A DNA stretch of 64,000 nucleotides from Alteromonadaceae bacterium M269 (GTDB taxonomy: Bacteria; Pseudomonadota; Gammaproteobacteria; Enterobacterales; Alteromonadaceae): NCBI GenBank assembly GCA_004353515.1, contig SMNZ01000006.1, forward strand, positions 372,001 to 436,000. Reading direction: 5' to 3'. Each line of letters begins with the position of its first letter. Position 1 is the first letter of the stretch. The notes beneath the pieces are model-generated. The model did not search any database and was not told the DNA's origin. It worked only from the letters and a program-made list of their open reading frames with translations. Positions 1-7,550 of this stretch are shown here, in pieces. The position numbers and the translations under genes are program-made.

Positions 1-2
1 GT

Positions 3-254
3 GCTGCTGAGTTAAGAGAAAAACGAAAAGCCTTCAAACAAGCTGAGTTTGAGATCATTACCGCTGATGAGTTTTCTGAGGAAGCTTGGCTGGCACTGCA
101 TGCACAGTATGCCGACGACTTTAAACAAGGCCAGTTGATCGCTCTTGAAACAAGAAACCAAATGTTCAATCTTATGACGCCTGAACAACGTGATAAGGCA
201 AAATCAATGAAAAAACGTAAAGGAAAAAGGAGACATAAAAGAGAGCAAGTTTAA
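3..254 (+). CDS. CpxP/Spy-like periplasmic protein, C-terminal part (5' end outside window)
   Basis: Only the last 83 codons are present; the frame is open from the window edge to a TAA at 252-254. The visible part is highly charged and helical and carries an LTxxQ-type motif (LMTPEQRDKA) preceded by TRNQMFN, the arrangement of the second LTxxQ repeat of CpxP/Spy family proteins. These are periplasmic chaperones or stress-sensing accessory proteins of envelope two-component systems. The tail is very basic (KKRKGKRRHKREQ). The signal peptide and first repeat lie upstream of the window, so the family call rests on one motif and general composition. A long untranslated stretch ending in an intrinsic terminator follows. 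Confidence 0.6.
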   Translation, partial: AAELREKRKAFKQAEFEIITADEFSEEAWLALHAQYADDFKQGQLIALETRNQMFNLMTPEQRDKAKSMKKRKGKRRHKREQV

Positions 255-473
255 CTGAGCACATTTATGCTTTTGGGAGGACACATTGCGGCTCGTTAGT
301 TCTATGTTTCATTGAATGTCATAGTGAGTGAGATGTTAGGCAGCATAAGCTTGTGTGGTAGTGGATCTTGTTGTGTTTATGCTTCTTCTAGCCTCTCGTT
401 CGTTATGAAAACCGCAATGTGTGTATTTTAAAAAGCACTGAATTGCATGCTAAAAAAAATCACTTCTTAAGTT
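255..473 (+). other. Long 3' untranslated stretch after the CpxP-like gene
   Basis: No convincing reading frame is present between the CpxP-like stop codon and the terminator at 474-495. The stretch may be a long 3' UTR, or may hold a short RNA gene that ends at that terminator. No promoter was recognised. Confidence 0.4.
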
Positions 474-495
474 GAGGGCCTATGGCCCTCTTTTT
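474..495 (+). terminator. Intrinsic terminator
   Basis: Perfect 7-bp stem GAGGGCC/GGCCCTC around a 3-base TAT loop, followed directly by five T residues. The T-run is only on the + side, so it ends rightward transcription from the CpxP-like gene or from a transcript starting in the gap. Confidence 0.85.
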
Positions 496-520
496 CATAA
501 ACCTTCTACAAGAGTAGAAC

Positions 521-1768
521 TCATGTTTTTGTGAGTGTTGTGACTTCTTTTGCCGTTAGAGTGACTTCTTCTCCAGAAACAACAATCCTTGCATCGTTTG
601 CCATCATCGTTTGTTGCTCGGTTGCAAGCGTAACCTTGCCGGTTGCGACCGCTTGATTAGGTTCACCTTTATCGAACTCTATTCTATCGGCAGTGATGAC
701 AAAGGAGTTTGCGCCACCTCTGGTCATTTTCGCATCACCTTTATATATAATCTTGTTATCTGACAAAGTGACGGAGTTCGATTCTAGTGTAACATTGTTA
801 GTGAATTCACTTTGTTTTTCTGTGTCATAGGTGGCTTGACATGCGCTTATGAAAATCGTTGTTAACGCGAGTAAAAACATCCCTCGTAGACCATTTCTGT
901 TTGAGTTAAATGTACGTTGATGTTTGGTTAGCATAGTCATTCTCTCCATAGTTTGTGAACGTGTTTTCCATTGGCTAATTGCCTGTGAAAAACGATGATT
1001 AAAAGCCTTGTGAGATTGAGATACTTTCAGCATGGCCTTAGCATAGTGATATAAAATACTGTTGCCACTTTCCTGTAATACGGAGGCATCACAGGAAGCT
1101 TCTTGATCCAATTTGAATGCGCGATGAGCAAGATAAATTAAAGGGTTAAACCAAAACGTAGTGACAACTAGGATAGCTGCTAGGTTAAACAGGTTGTCAT
1201 GTCGCCTAATATGAATCATCTCGTGTTGAAGAATGAGCTTTTGCTGAGTTGCCGTGAACTGTCGTTTGAAGTTTGCTGGTAGCAAAATTTTGTAATTTAG
1301 AATTCCCCAAACTGCTGGGCTGCCAATTTCTTCGACAATCAAATGACCATTTGGGTCTGAGCTTCGTTTCTTAGCTTTTTGAATCACACTTTTCATTCGC
1401 GTAAAGGCAACTGCTAATGCGAAGAGTTGCAACAAAGCGACGCTAAACCATATGAATACTAATATTGAGGGGATGAAGTTTGAGTGAACTGATTTAATAT
1501 TACTTGGCACACTAAGAACAGTCGAACCTAAACTATTTACTGTTATTGAAGGGAATTCGAATCCCCATTCAACTGTAGGTAACGAAGAGCCGAATATGTA
1601 TGTTGCAACCCAAAGAAACGGAAGTGCCCACAAACAGTAAGCCCATTTTGCTCCCCAGAAATGATGGACTGGCTTACGCAATATCAGAATGGCGATAGCG
1701 AAAACAGTGATATAAATAGATGCATTGAATAAACTGTTCAGTATTGCAGCTGACATATCACTCATCAC
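521..1768 (-). CDS. BlaR1/MecR1-type M56 membrane metallopeptidase with LptA/OstA-like C-terminal tail
   Basis: Antirepressor-type sensor expected to sit in the inner membrane and inactivate its cognate BlaI repressor. The N-terminal half has hydrophobic segments near residues 10-30, 43-60 and 98-120 and the zinc-protease motif HEMIH near residue 180, followed by a further hydrophobic helix, as in M56 peptidases. A last hydrophobic segment ending FISAC is near residue 310. Instead of the penicillin-binding sensor of BlaR1, the last ~100 residues have OstA/LptA-type beta repeats (ITADRIEFDKG, AVATGKVTLA). The start overlaps the end of the repressor gene by 11 bp, indicating translational coupling. 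The protease call is firm; the tail assignment is by pattern and less certain. Confidence 0.85.
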   Translation of the reverse strand: MMSDMSAAILNSLFNASIYITVFAIAILILRKPVHHFWGAKWAYCLWALPFLWVATYIFGSSLPTVEWGFEFPSITVNSLGSTVLSVPSNIKSVHSNFIPSILVFIWFSVALLQLFALAVAFTRMKSVIQKAKKRSSDPNGHLIVEEIGSPAVWGILNYKILLPANFKRQFTATQQKLILQHEMIHIRRHDNLFNLAAILVVTTFWFNPLIYLAHRAFKLDQEASCDASVLQESGNSILYHYAKAMLKVSQSHKAFNHRFSQAISQWKTRSQTMERMTMLTKHQRTFNSNRNGLRGMFLLALTTIFISACQATYDTEKQSEFTNNVTLESNSVTLSDNKIIYKGDAKMTRGGANSFVITADRIEFDKGEPNQAVATGKVTLATEQQTMMANDARIVVSGEEVTLTAKEVTTLTKT

Positions 1769-2141
1769 TCTGTTCCATCTTTTTGATAAGCGTTTTTATT
1801 TGTTCCACTTCGTCATCGGATAATCGCTCGTTTTCTGCGAAGTGGGATATGAGAGACGACACACGTCCACCATAGAATTGATCTAAAAAGCGCTCAGTTT
1901 GTGAGTGATAAAACGTTTCTCTCGCAACAAGTGGATAGTATAGGAACTTCCGCCCCTCTTCTTTGTAGCTGACGACCTGCTTTTTCACCAACCTATTGAG
2001 TAGCGTTTTGACCGTATTAGGATGCATTTCTCGCTCTTTCTGTATTGAGCTTGTTATCTGACTAGCTGTTAGCGGTGAGCTATACCAGAGCACTTCCATA
2101 ACTTCTTTTTCAGTGTCACTAATGGAGATCGAGTTAATCAT
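1758..2141 (-). CDS. BlaI/MecI/CopY-family transcriptional repressor
   Basis: 127 residues, the usual family length. The N-terminal winged helix includes EVMEVLWYSSPLTASQI and the recognition region HPNTVKTLLNRLVKKQ followed by a wing (YKEEGRKFLYYPLV), all typical of BlaI/MecI. The C-terminal helices would dimerise. It is first in a two-gene operon with the M56 peptidase, which in this family cleaves or releases the repressor on signal. Two TACAnnTGTA operators lie just upstream, so autorepression is likely. No obvious regulated beta-lactamase is in the same operon; the serine hydrolase at 10991-12829 lacks a matching operator in its upstream gap. Confidence 0.9.
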   Translation of the reverse strand: MINSISISDTEKEVMEVLWYSSPLTASQITSSIQKEREMHPNTVKTLLNRLVKKQVVSYKEEGRKFLYYPLVARETFYHSQTERFLDQFYGGRVSSLISHFAENERLSDDEVEQIKTLIKKMEQSDE

Positions 2142-2155
2142 CTAATATTATTTAT

Positions 2156-2189
2156 GTTTACATTTGTAGTTATGTTTACATGTGTAAAC
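2156..2189. promoter_or_regulatory. Tandem BlaI/MecI-type operators
   Basis: Two dyads sit immediately upstream of the repressor start: TACATTTGTA at 2159-2168 and the perfect palindrome GTTTACA-TG-TGTAAAC at 2174-2189. Their centres are 18 bp apart. Both match the TACAnnTGTA core bound by BlaI/MecI dimers, and their position over the expected promoter supports autoregulation. Confidence 0.75.
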
Positions 2190-2437
2190 GTGAAGTGCAA
2201 GAATTTATTTTACCCTATTGGTGAAAGTTGTTAGTTTGGTTCTGAATTGAGAGTGAGTAATGAAGGGCCGGTTCTTCAACACTGAGTTTGCCAAACTTTT
2301 ATACATATTGGCTTAAGTACGATACATTGAATTCAAAGAGTTAAGGACCGCGAATAGCTCACCTTGAGTTTTGGTTACCAACCCATATTAATGTACAGGT
2401 CAACAGACCCTAATTATCGATTACAGAGGCTTCTTAC

Positions 2438-4471
2438 ATGTCCCCCTTACAAGATGTTTCCGGCTTACCAGCTTTTTCCAAAATTACCCCTGATCAGATT
2501 CAGCCAGCAGTTGAGCAGGCAATCAAGAAATGTAAAGACTGCATTGACGATGTACTAAAGCAAACCGATTTCACTTGGGACAATCTTGTTGTACCTCTGG
2601 ATGAAGCTGATGACGAACTAAGCCGTATTTGGTCTCCTGTTTCTCATACCAACTCTGTAGTCAGCAATGATGAGCTTCGAGCGGCTCACGACGCTTGCCT
2701 GCCTTTGTTGTCTGAATACGGCACTTTTGTCGGACAAAATGAAGGCTTGTACAACGCCTACAAAGCTTTGAAAGATAGCGATGGGTTTGAACAGCTCGAT
2801 GAAGCGCAACAGAAAGTTATTACAAACACTATTCGCGATTTCACTTTATCGGGTGTTGCGTTAGATGCGGATAGAAAGAAACGTTACGCGGAAGTGAAAA
2901 GTCGTTTATCTGAGCTTTCATCGCAATTCAGCAACAACTTAATGGATGCCACCTTAGCTTGGACTAAACACATCACAGATAAAGCTGAGTTAGCAGGTTT
3001 GCCTGACTCTGCGATTGATGCAGCTAAACAAGCGGCTGAGTCGAAAGAGTTAGAGGGTTGGCTATTCACGCTAGATATTCCGAGTTACTTACCGATTATG
3101 CAGCACGCAGATAATCGCGAATTGCGTGAAGAAATGTATGTCGCATATTCGACTCGAGCTTCTGATCAAGGGCCAAATGCCGGAGAGTTCGACAACTCAG
3201 CAATTATTGATGAAACACTGGCCTTGAGGCACGAATTAGCTCAGCTGGTGGGCTTTGAGAATTATGCGGAATGTTCACTGGCTACAAAAATGGCCGACAA
3301 TGGTGAACAAGTTTTAAGCTTCTTGTATGATCTCGCCGCACGTTCTAAGCCTTTTGCTGAGAAAGATGTCGAAGAGCTTACGCGTTACGCTCAAGAAACG
3401 CATGGGGTGAGTGATTTAGCTGTGTGGGATTTGCCTTACTACAGCGAAAAGCTCAAGCAACAGAAATACACCATCTCTGACGAGCAATTAAGGCCTTACT
3501 TCCCAGAAAACCGTGTTGTCGATGGCTTGTTTAATGTGGTTTCGCGTTTGTACGGAATTCGTATTGAGGAGCAGCAAGGTATTGATGTTTGGCACAAAGA
3601 CGTGCGTTATTTCACTATCACTGATCAAACAGGCAATTTACGCGGTAGCTTCTACCTTGATCTCTATGCTCGCGAGCACAAGAGAGGCGGCGCGTGGATG
3701 GACGAATGCCGAGTGAAACGTTTATGTCAAGACGGTTCAATTCAAGCCCCAGTAGCCTACTTAACTTGTAATTTCAACAGTCCCGTTGGCGATACACCTG
3801 CCTTATTCACTCATGATGAAGTGGTTACCTTATTTCACGAGTTCGGCCATGGTTTGCATCATATGTTGACTAAGATCCAAGTAGGCGGTGTTTCTGGTAT
3901 CAATGGTGTTGCTTGGGATGCTGTTGAGTTACCTAGCCAATTCCTGGAAAACTGGTGTTGGCAGGAAGAAGCTCTAGCGCTTATCTCTGGGCATTACGAG
4001 ACAAACGAACCTCTACCTAAAGATTTATTGGACAAACTACTAGCTGCGCGTAACTTCCAATCTGCGATGCAAATGGTGCGTCAGTTAGAGTTTTCTTTAT
4101 TCGACTTCACCTTGCATCAAACGTTTAATCCTGATGAAGGCGCTAAAGTACAAACTGTCTTGGATAAGATTAGAGAGCGTGTTTCTGTGGTAACTCCTCC
4201 TGCATTTAACCGTTTCCAACATAGCTTTGGGCATATCTTTGCTGGTGGTTATGCTGCAGGTTATTACAGTTACAAGTGGGCAGAAGTATTGTCTTCAGAT
4301 GCGTTTAGTCGATTCGAAGAAGAGGGGATTTTTAATCAGCAAACTGGTCAGGATTTCTTAACAAACGTGTTAGAAATGGGTGGAAGCCGAGAGCCTATGG
4401 AACTCTTTGTCGCCTTTCGAGGCCGTGAACCCCAAGTAGACGCTTTACTCAGACATTCAGGTATCGAGTAA
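2438..4471 (+). CDS. prlC: Oligopeptidase A (M3 family zinc peptidase)
   Basis: 677 residues, close to the 680 of E. coli PrlC. Cytosolic metallopeptidase that degrades short peptides, including cleaved signal peptides. The thimet-oligopeptidase zinc motif HEFGHGLHH begins at residue 467, with the downstream glutamate helix (WDAVELPSQFLENW) following. The C-terminal part has the family's NRFQHSFGHIFAGGYAAGYYSYKWAEV region. The chosen ATG gives MSPLQDVSGLPAFSKI, which matches the family's N terminus. The TagI-type gene begins at the next base after the stop, so the two are probably co-transcribed. E. coli prlC is a heat-shock gene; no sigma-32 promoter could be identified here by eye. Confidence 0.96.
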   Translation: MSPLQDVSGLPAFSKITPDQIQPAVEQAIKKCKDCIDDVLKQTDFTWDNLVVPLDEADDELSRIWSPVSHTNSVVSNDELRAAHDACLPLLSEYGTFVGQNEGLYNAYKALKDSDGFEQLDEAQQKVITNTIRDFTLSGVALDADRKKRYAEVKSRLSELSSQFSNNLMDATLAWTKHITDKAELAGLPDSAIDAAKQAAESKELEGWLFTLDIPSYLPIMQHADNRELREEMYVAYSTRASDQGPNAGEFDNSAIIDETLALRHELAQLVGFENYAECSLATKMADNGEQVLSFLYDLAARSKPFAEKDVEELTRYAQETHGVSDLAVWDLPYYSEKLKQQKYTISDEQLRPYFPENRVVDGLFNVVSRLYGIRIEEQQGIDVWHKDVRYFTITDQTGNLRGSFYLDLYAREHKRGGAWMDECRVKRLCQDGSIQAPVAYLTCNFNSPVGDTPALFTHDEVVTLFHEFGHGLHHMLTKIQVGGVSGINGVAWDAVELPSQFLENWCWQEEALALISGHYETNEPLPKDLLDKLLAARNFQSAMQMVRQLEFSLFDFTLHQTFNPDEGAKVQTVLDKIRERVSVVTPPAFNRFQHSFGHIFAGGYAAGYYSYKWAEVLSSDAFSRFEEEGIFNQQTGQDFLTNVLEMGGSREPMELFVAFRGREPQVDALLRHSGIE

Positions 4472-5176
4472 ATGGAAGAGCAAGGATATTTAGAGCCTTT
4501 TTCAAGGCTCTATCAACGTGCGTGCGAACGAAAAGGGGGAGAAAAACGGCTCGAAAGTTTATTAGGACGACCTTTGAGTTCGAATGAGATTAGTCAAATT
4601 CCTGATGACAGATTCTTAGCTGAGTTCACCAAAAAGGTGTTCCAGGCAGGCTTTGTTTGGCGAGTGATTGAAAACAAATGGGATAACTTCGAACGACTAT
4701 TCTTTGGCTTTGATGTTGAAAAAGTACTTTTAATGCCCGATGAAATGCTTGAACAAAGAGCACAGAATCCTGACATTATTCGTAACTACAATCGTGTGAA
4801 AACGATTCGAGAAAATGCGCTAATGATTAGCGATGTTAGTCGTGACTATGGCAGTTTTGGTAAGTTTGTCGCCTCGTTCGATAGCACAAATGTAATCGAT
4901 TTATGGTTGTTTCTTAAGAAACGTGGCGCGAGACTGGGTGGAAACTCTGGACCTTACGCGTTAAGAGCTTTAGGGAAAGACACTTTTGTACTCTCACCAG
5001 ACGTTGTTGCTTACTTCACCAATCGAGGCATTATCTCCGGTTCTGCGACTTCAAAGAGAAGTTTAACAGCGATACAAGAATCCTTCGCTCAACTTCATAA
5101 AGAGAGTGGCCGATCATTGCAAGAGCTCAGCTTAATTATCGCTTTTGGAGTTGGTGATAATAGGGTTGGATATTAA
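4472..5176 (+). CDS. DNA-3-methyladenine glycosylase I family protein
   Basis: 234 residues with the TagI fold signatures FTKKVFQAGFVWRVIENKW, NYNRVKTIRENA and the HhH-like LWLFLKKRGARLGGNSG segment followed by LSPDVVAYF. Members excise alkylated adenine. This is the longer subfamily often annotated as glycosylase I in marine and alpha/gammaproteobacteria. The zinc-binding Cys/His set of E. coli Tag is not seen here: no N-terminal cysteine pair is in place. The specificity is therefore less sure than the fold. The ATG directly abuts the prlC stop, so translation is likely coupled. Confidence 0.8.
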   Translation: MEEQGYLEPFSRLYQRACERKGGEKRLESLLGRPLSSNEISQIPDDRFLAEFTKKVFQAGFVWRVIENKWDNFERLFFGFDVEKVLLMPDEMLEQRAQNPDIIRNYNRVKTIRENALMISDVSRDYGSFGKFVASFDSTNVIDLWLFLKKRGARLGGNSGPYALRALGKDTFVLSPDVVAYFTNRGIISGSATSKRSLTAIQESFAQLHKESGRSLQELSLIIAFGVGDNRVGY

Positions 5177-5316
5177 TGATTTTTCTTTTTAATCATTGTA
5201 TCTGTTAGAACGGGACGAGGGGATGTGAGCTTTAAAGGGTGGTATATCGATTTAAGTTGTTAATCAGTCCTCCGAAGGATTATTAAAAGATAAAATATTA
5301 AGATTTCATAAAAGTA

Positions 5317-5577
5317 ATGGGATATTTGAAAGTAAACATTAAGTTTAGAGTTATTGTATTCGCTATTGGCCTTATAGGCTTAATAGGTGGTATAGATGAC
5401 GTTATGACTGGTGAAGCTAGTCGGAAAGGCTTGAACGCTAATGTTAAAGAAAGGCCAATATCCTTTTACCTGACTGTTGGTAGAAAAGCGTTAATAGGTT
5501 TAGGTTTGATGATTACTTCTCTTTCTCCTATTTTAGGAAGTATCTCAAGATCAGAAGACAAAAACGAAGACAACTAG
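5317..5577 (+). CDS. Small hypothetical membrane protein
   Basis: 86 residues. Two hydrophobic segments (about residues 9-24 and 57-75) flank a polar loop, and the tail is acidic (RSEDKNEDN). I do not recognise a family. The ATG lacks a clear ribosome binding site. It lies at the left edge of an AT-rich patch that also holds a broken gene, so it could be accessory or a non-functional remnant. Support is only an open frame with membrane-protein-like composition. Confidence 0.4.
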   Translation: MGYLKVNIKFRVIVFAIGLIGLIGGIDDVMTGEASRKGLNANVKERPISFYLTVGRKALIGLGLMITSLSPILGSISRSEDKNEDN

Positions 5578-5819
5578 AACTGGGTTTATGTCGTTGCTCT
5601 GATACGCACGTATTCCAGTTATTTATAAGTTAGGAGTTAGCCTTACTAAGATTGAAACTGCAATGTTTTTGAATTCCGTATTTCGTTTCCGTAAAGCTGT
5701 TTTTCAAGGCAATAGATGTTTACTGTGGTCCCTAAGTTATAAAGTGAGGTAGAGAGAATTTATCACTGAGATGAGTAATATCTGAAGAGTATGGATTTTA
5801 TTTTTGTTACTGTTCGTAA

Positions 5820-6076
5820 TATGAAAAGCCAGTCGTCGACTGGCGTCAACCTTTTGTACAGAGTGTTGAAAATGCAAAGAGAATAGAAACAGCTGTTCAA
5901 GAATTTTCCAACCTTTATGGTTTTGAAATTGGTGGAAGCGCGTACGGAATAGATCTGTCAATTGGTAATCCAGAGGGTGGTTTTTTACTACTCCTTTAGT
6001 TCATACATATTCCATTGGTGCTGGGTTTGGGTATGGCTTTCATGACGGTACTATTGTCGTTGAGCGTCTATTCTAG
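5820..6076 (+). pseudogene. Frameshifted remnant of an unidentified gene
   Basis: Two adjacent open frames read as one protein if a single-base shift is allowed in the T6 run at 5981-5986. The first frame runs from after a TAA at 5817-5819 and gives KPVVDWRQPF and FSNLYGFEIGGSAYGIDLS; it stops at 5997-5999. The second gives TPLVHTYSIGAGFGYGFHDG and IVVERLF, stopping at 6074-6076. The combined peptide is Gly-rich and has no usable start codon. It resembles the C-terminal end of a longer protein. A membrane-protein gene with a good ribosome binding site starts 9 bp later. The family is not recognised, and a polymorphic-toxin tail is one possibility only. Confidence 0.5.
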
Positions 6077-6085
6077 GAGACTAGT

Positions 6086-6571
6086 GTGACTACTTTGAAC
6101 GTCGATAAAGTGAGTTCAAAAAAAGTAGCTTACTTATTCTGGTTCTATAACTTGATATGTGTATTAAGTGCCTTGGGGATGGCAGCCACCTTATTCATAT
6201 TTAATATATCGGGAATAGATATTCAACATGCTGGTTTAATACATTTTCTAGAGAGAAATGAAATGTATCTAGTATTCTTTTGTTTATTACTAATACTTTT
6301 TATTGCATATATGACTTATGTACTAAGATCATTAGCAGAAATTAAAATAATAAATGAACAGGATGTTATTGTGGATACTTTGAAAGTATCCAGTAGTGAT
6401 ATTTCATCTGTCCGTGAAGTTGTGATATTCAACTATAGTTTTGCATTTATGAAAGTTAAGGGGGTACCTAAATATTGGATACCTAGAAAGAATTTAACTT
6501 TGGTCCCATTAGCATTTTATATGAAGCCTAAGAACGAGCTTATCCTGAGGGTAATTGGATGTTTAGAGTGA
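6086..6571 (+). CDS. Hypothetical membrane protein downstream of the gene remnant
   Basis: 161 residues with a GTG start preceded by TAGGAGA at about 6074-6080, a good ribosome binding site. Two transmembrane helices are visible (about residues 13-40 and 60-82), followed by a mixed polar domain. The gene is distinctly AT-rich relative to its neighbours. It starts 9 bp after the end of the frameshifted remnant, so the two once formed a coupled pair. Membrane immunity proteins of polymorphic toxins have this layout, but no family was recognised, so function is unknown. Confidence 0.55.
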   Translation: MTTLNVDKVSSKKVAYLFWFYNLICVLSALGMAATLFIFNISGIDIQHAGLIHFLERNEMYLVFFCLLLILFIAYMTYVLRSLAEIKIINEQDVIVDTLKVSSSDISSVREVVIFNYSFAFMKVKGVPKYWIPRKNLTLVPLAFYMKPKNELILRVIGCLE

Positions 6572-6778
6572 GATGAAAGGTAGAAATTGAAAATCTGATA
6601 AAGTAGGTTTATCTCTAGCTTTTGAGAGAAGAAATATTAATGGATGATGGATACTGTGAATTGAATATTGTCATGTGAGTTTTTGTATCCTAAATGTATT
6701 ACCTCTTCTTAATAGATCAAACCTACAACTTTAGTCTATAAACTATACTTTCGATATTGATGTCATGATCTGATTAAT

Positions 6779-7537
6779 ATGCCTGTGAGAGTCGTTTTAT
6801 TTTTAGCGTTATTTTTATTAAGTGGAGTTGGATATTCAGCGGAGGAAAGGCAGAAAATCTCTATCGGTGTCGGGAATTTCGAGCCATTTTTTATTCCGAG
6901 TGAAGACAAGGGGTTGTTCGTAGAGGTTATCAACACAGTTTATCGGCATTTACCCCAATATGATGTTGAGCTTATCTATCTAAGCAATGATCGGATTGTT
7001 CAAGAACTGCGTTTAGGTCGAATAGATGCGGGCGCGAATATCATGAATGCCTCTGGCGAAGACGCTAAATTTTTCTCAGACCCTGTTTTTCAGTACTCAG
7101 ATGTAGCGATATCTCTGAAGAAAAATAAAATACGAGTTGATGATATTTCTGATCTGGCACACTATCGGGTGGCAACTTTTCAGGGTGCTAAAGCTTTTTT
7201 TGGTGAAACCTTTTCTGATGTAGTTTCTTCCAATCCTTATTACGCTGAATATCACAGTGTTCCAACAACAATGCAGTTGCTAGCAAAGGAACGAGTTGAT
7301 GTTATCGTGATTGACCTGCATATGATCCCTTACTTTATAGATAAATATCTAGAAGGTGAGCTGAAAGCTGAGGATCTATATATTCACCGAATCTTCCCTA
7401 TCCCCACTGCATATACCTATATGGGCTTCTCGACCAAAGAGATGAGAGATGGCTTTGATAGCGCACTTAAGAAAACCATCGAATCCGGTGAATACGACGC
7501 GCTCTATAAGAAGTATCTAATAGCTGAACCTGACTAG
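6779..7537 (+). CDS. Periplasmic solute-binding protein, SBP_bac_3 (amino-acid) type
   Basis: 252 residues. A signal peptide of about 21 residues (hydrophobic LFLALFLLSGVGYSA) is followed by a family-3 solute-binding core: IGVGNFEPFF at the start of lobe one, RIDAGANIM, a hinge region with YRVATFQGAKAFF, and RVDVIVIDLHM. Such proteins bind amino acids or similar ligands for ABC import or sensing. No permease or ATPase gene is adjacent, so it is an orphan that may be a sensor component. The ATG has no clear ribosome binding site. Confidence 0.75.
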   Translation: MPVRVVLFLALFLLSGVGYSAEERQKISIGVGNFEPFFIPSEDKGLFVEVINTVYRHLPQYDVELIYLSNDRIVQELRLGRIDAGANIMNASGEDAKFFSDPVFQYSDVAISLKKNKIRVDDISDLAHYRVATFQGAKAFFGETFSDVVSSNPYYAEYHSVPTTMQLLAKERVDVIVIDLHMIPYFIDKYLEGELKAEDLYIHRIFPIPTAYTYMGFSTKEMRDGFDSALKKTIESGEYDALYKKYLIAEPD

Positions 7538-7550
7538 CTGATTCAATTCT

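Noticed and set aside
2190-2437. Search for a sigma-32 promoter before prlC
   Set aside because: No CTTGAA-like and CCCCAT-like pair at proper spacing was convincing by eye.
2364-2558. 64-codon rightward frame overlapping the start of prlC
   Set aside because: It overlaps prlC in another frame and its residues have no family pattern; the prlC N-terminus is well matched.
5737-5961. Leftward 74-codon frame across the gene remnant
   Set aside because: It lies antisense to the rejoined frame and has no binding site or recognisable motif.
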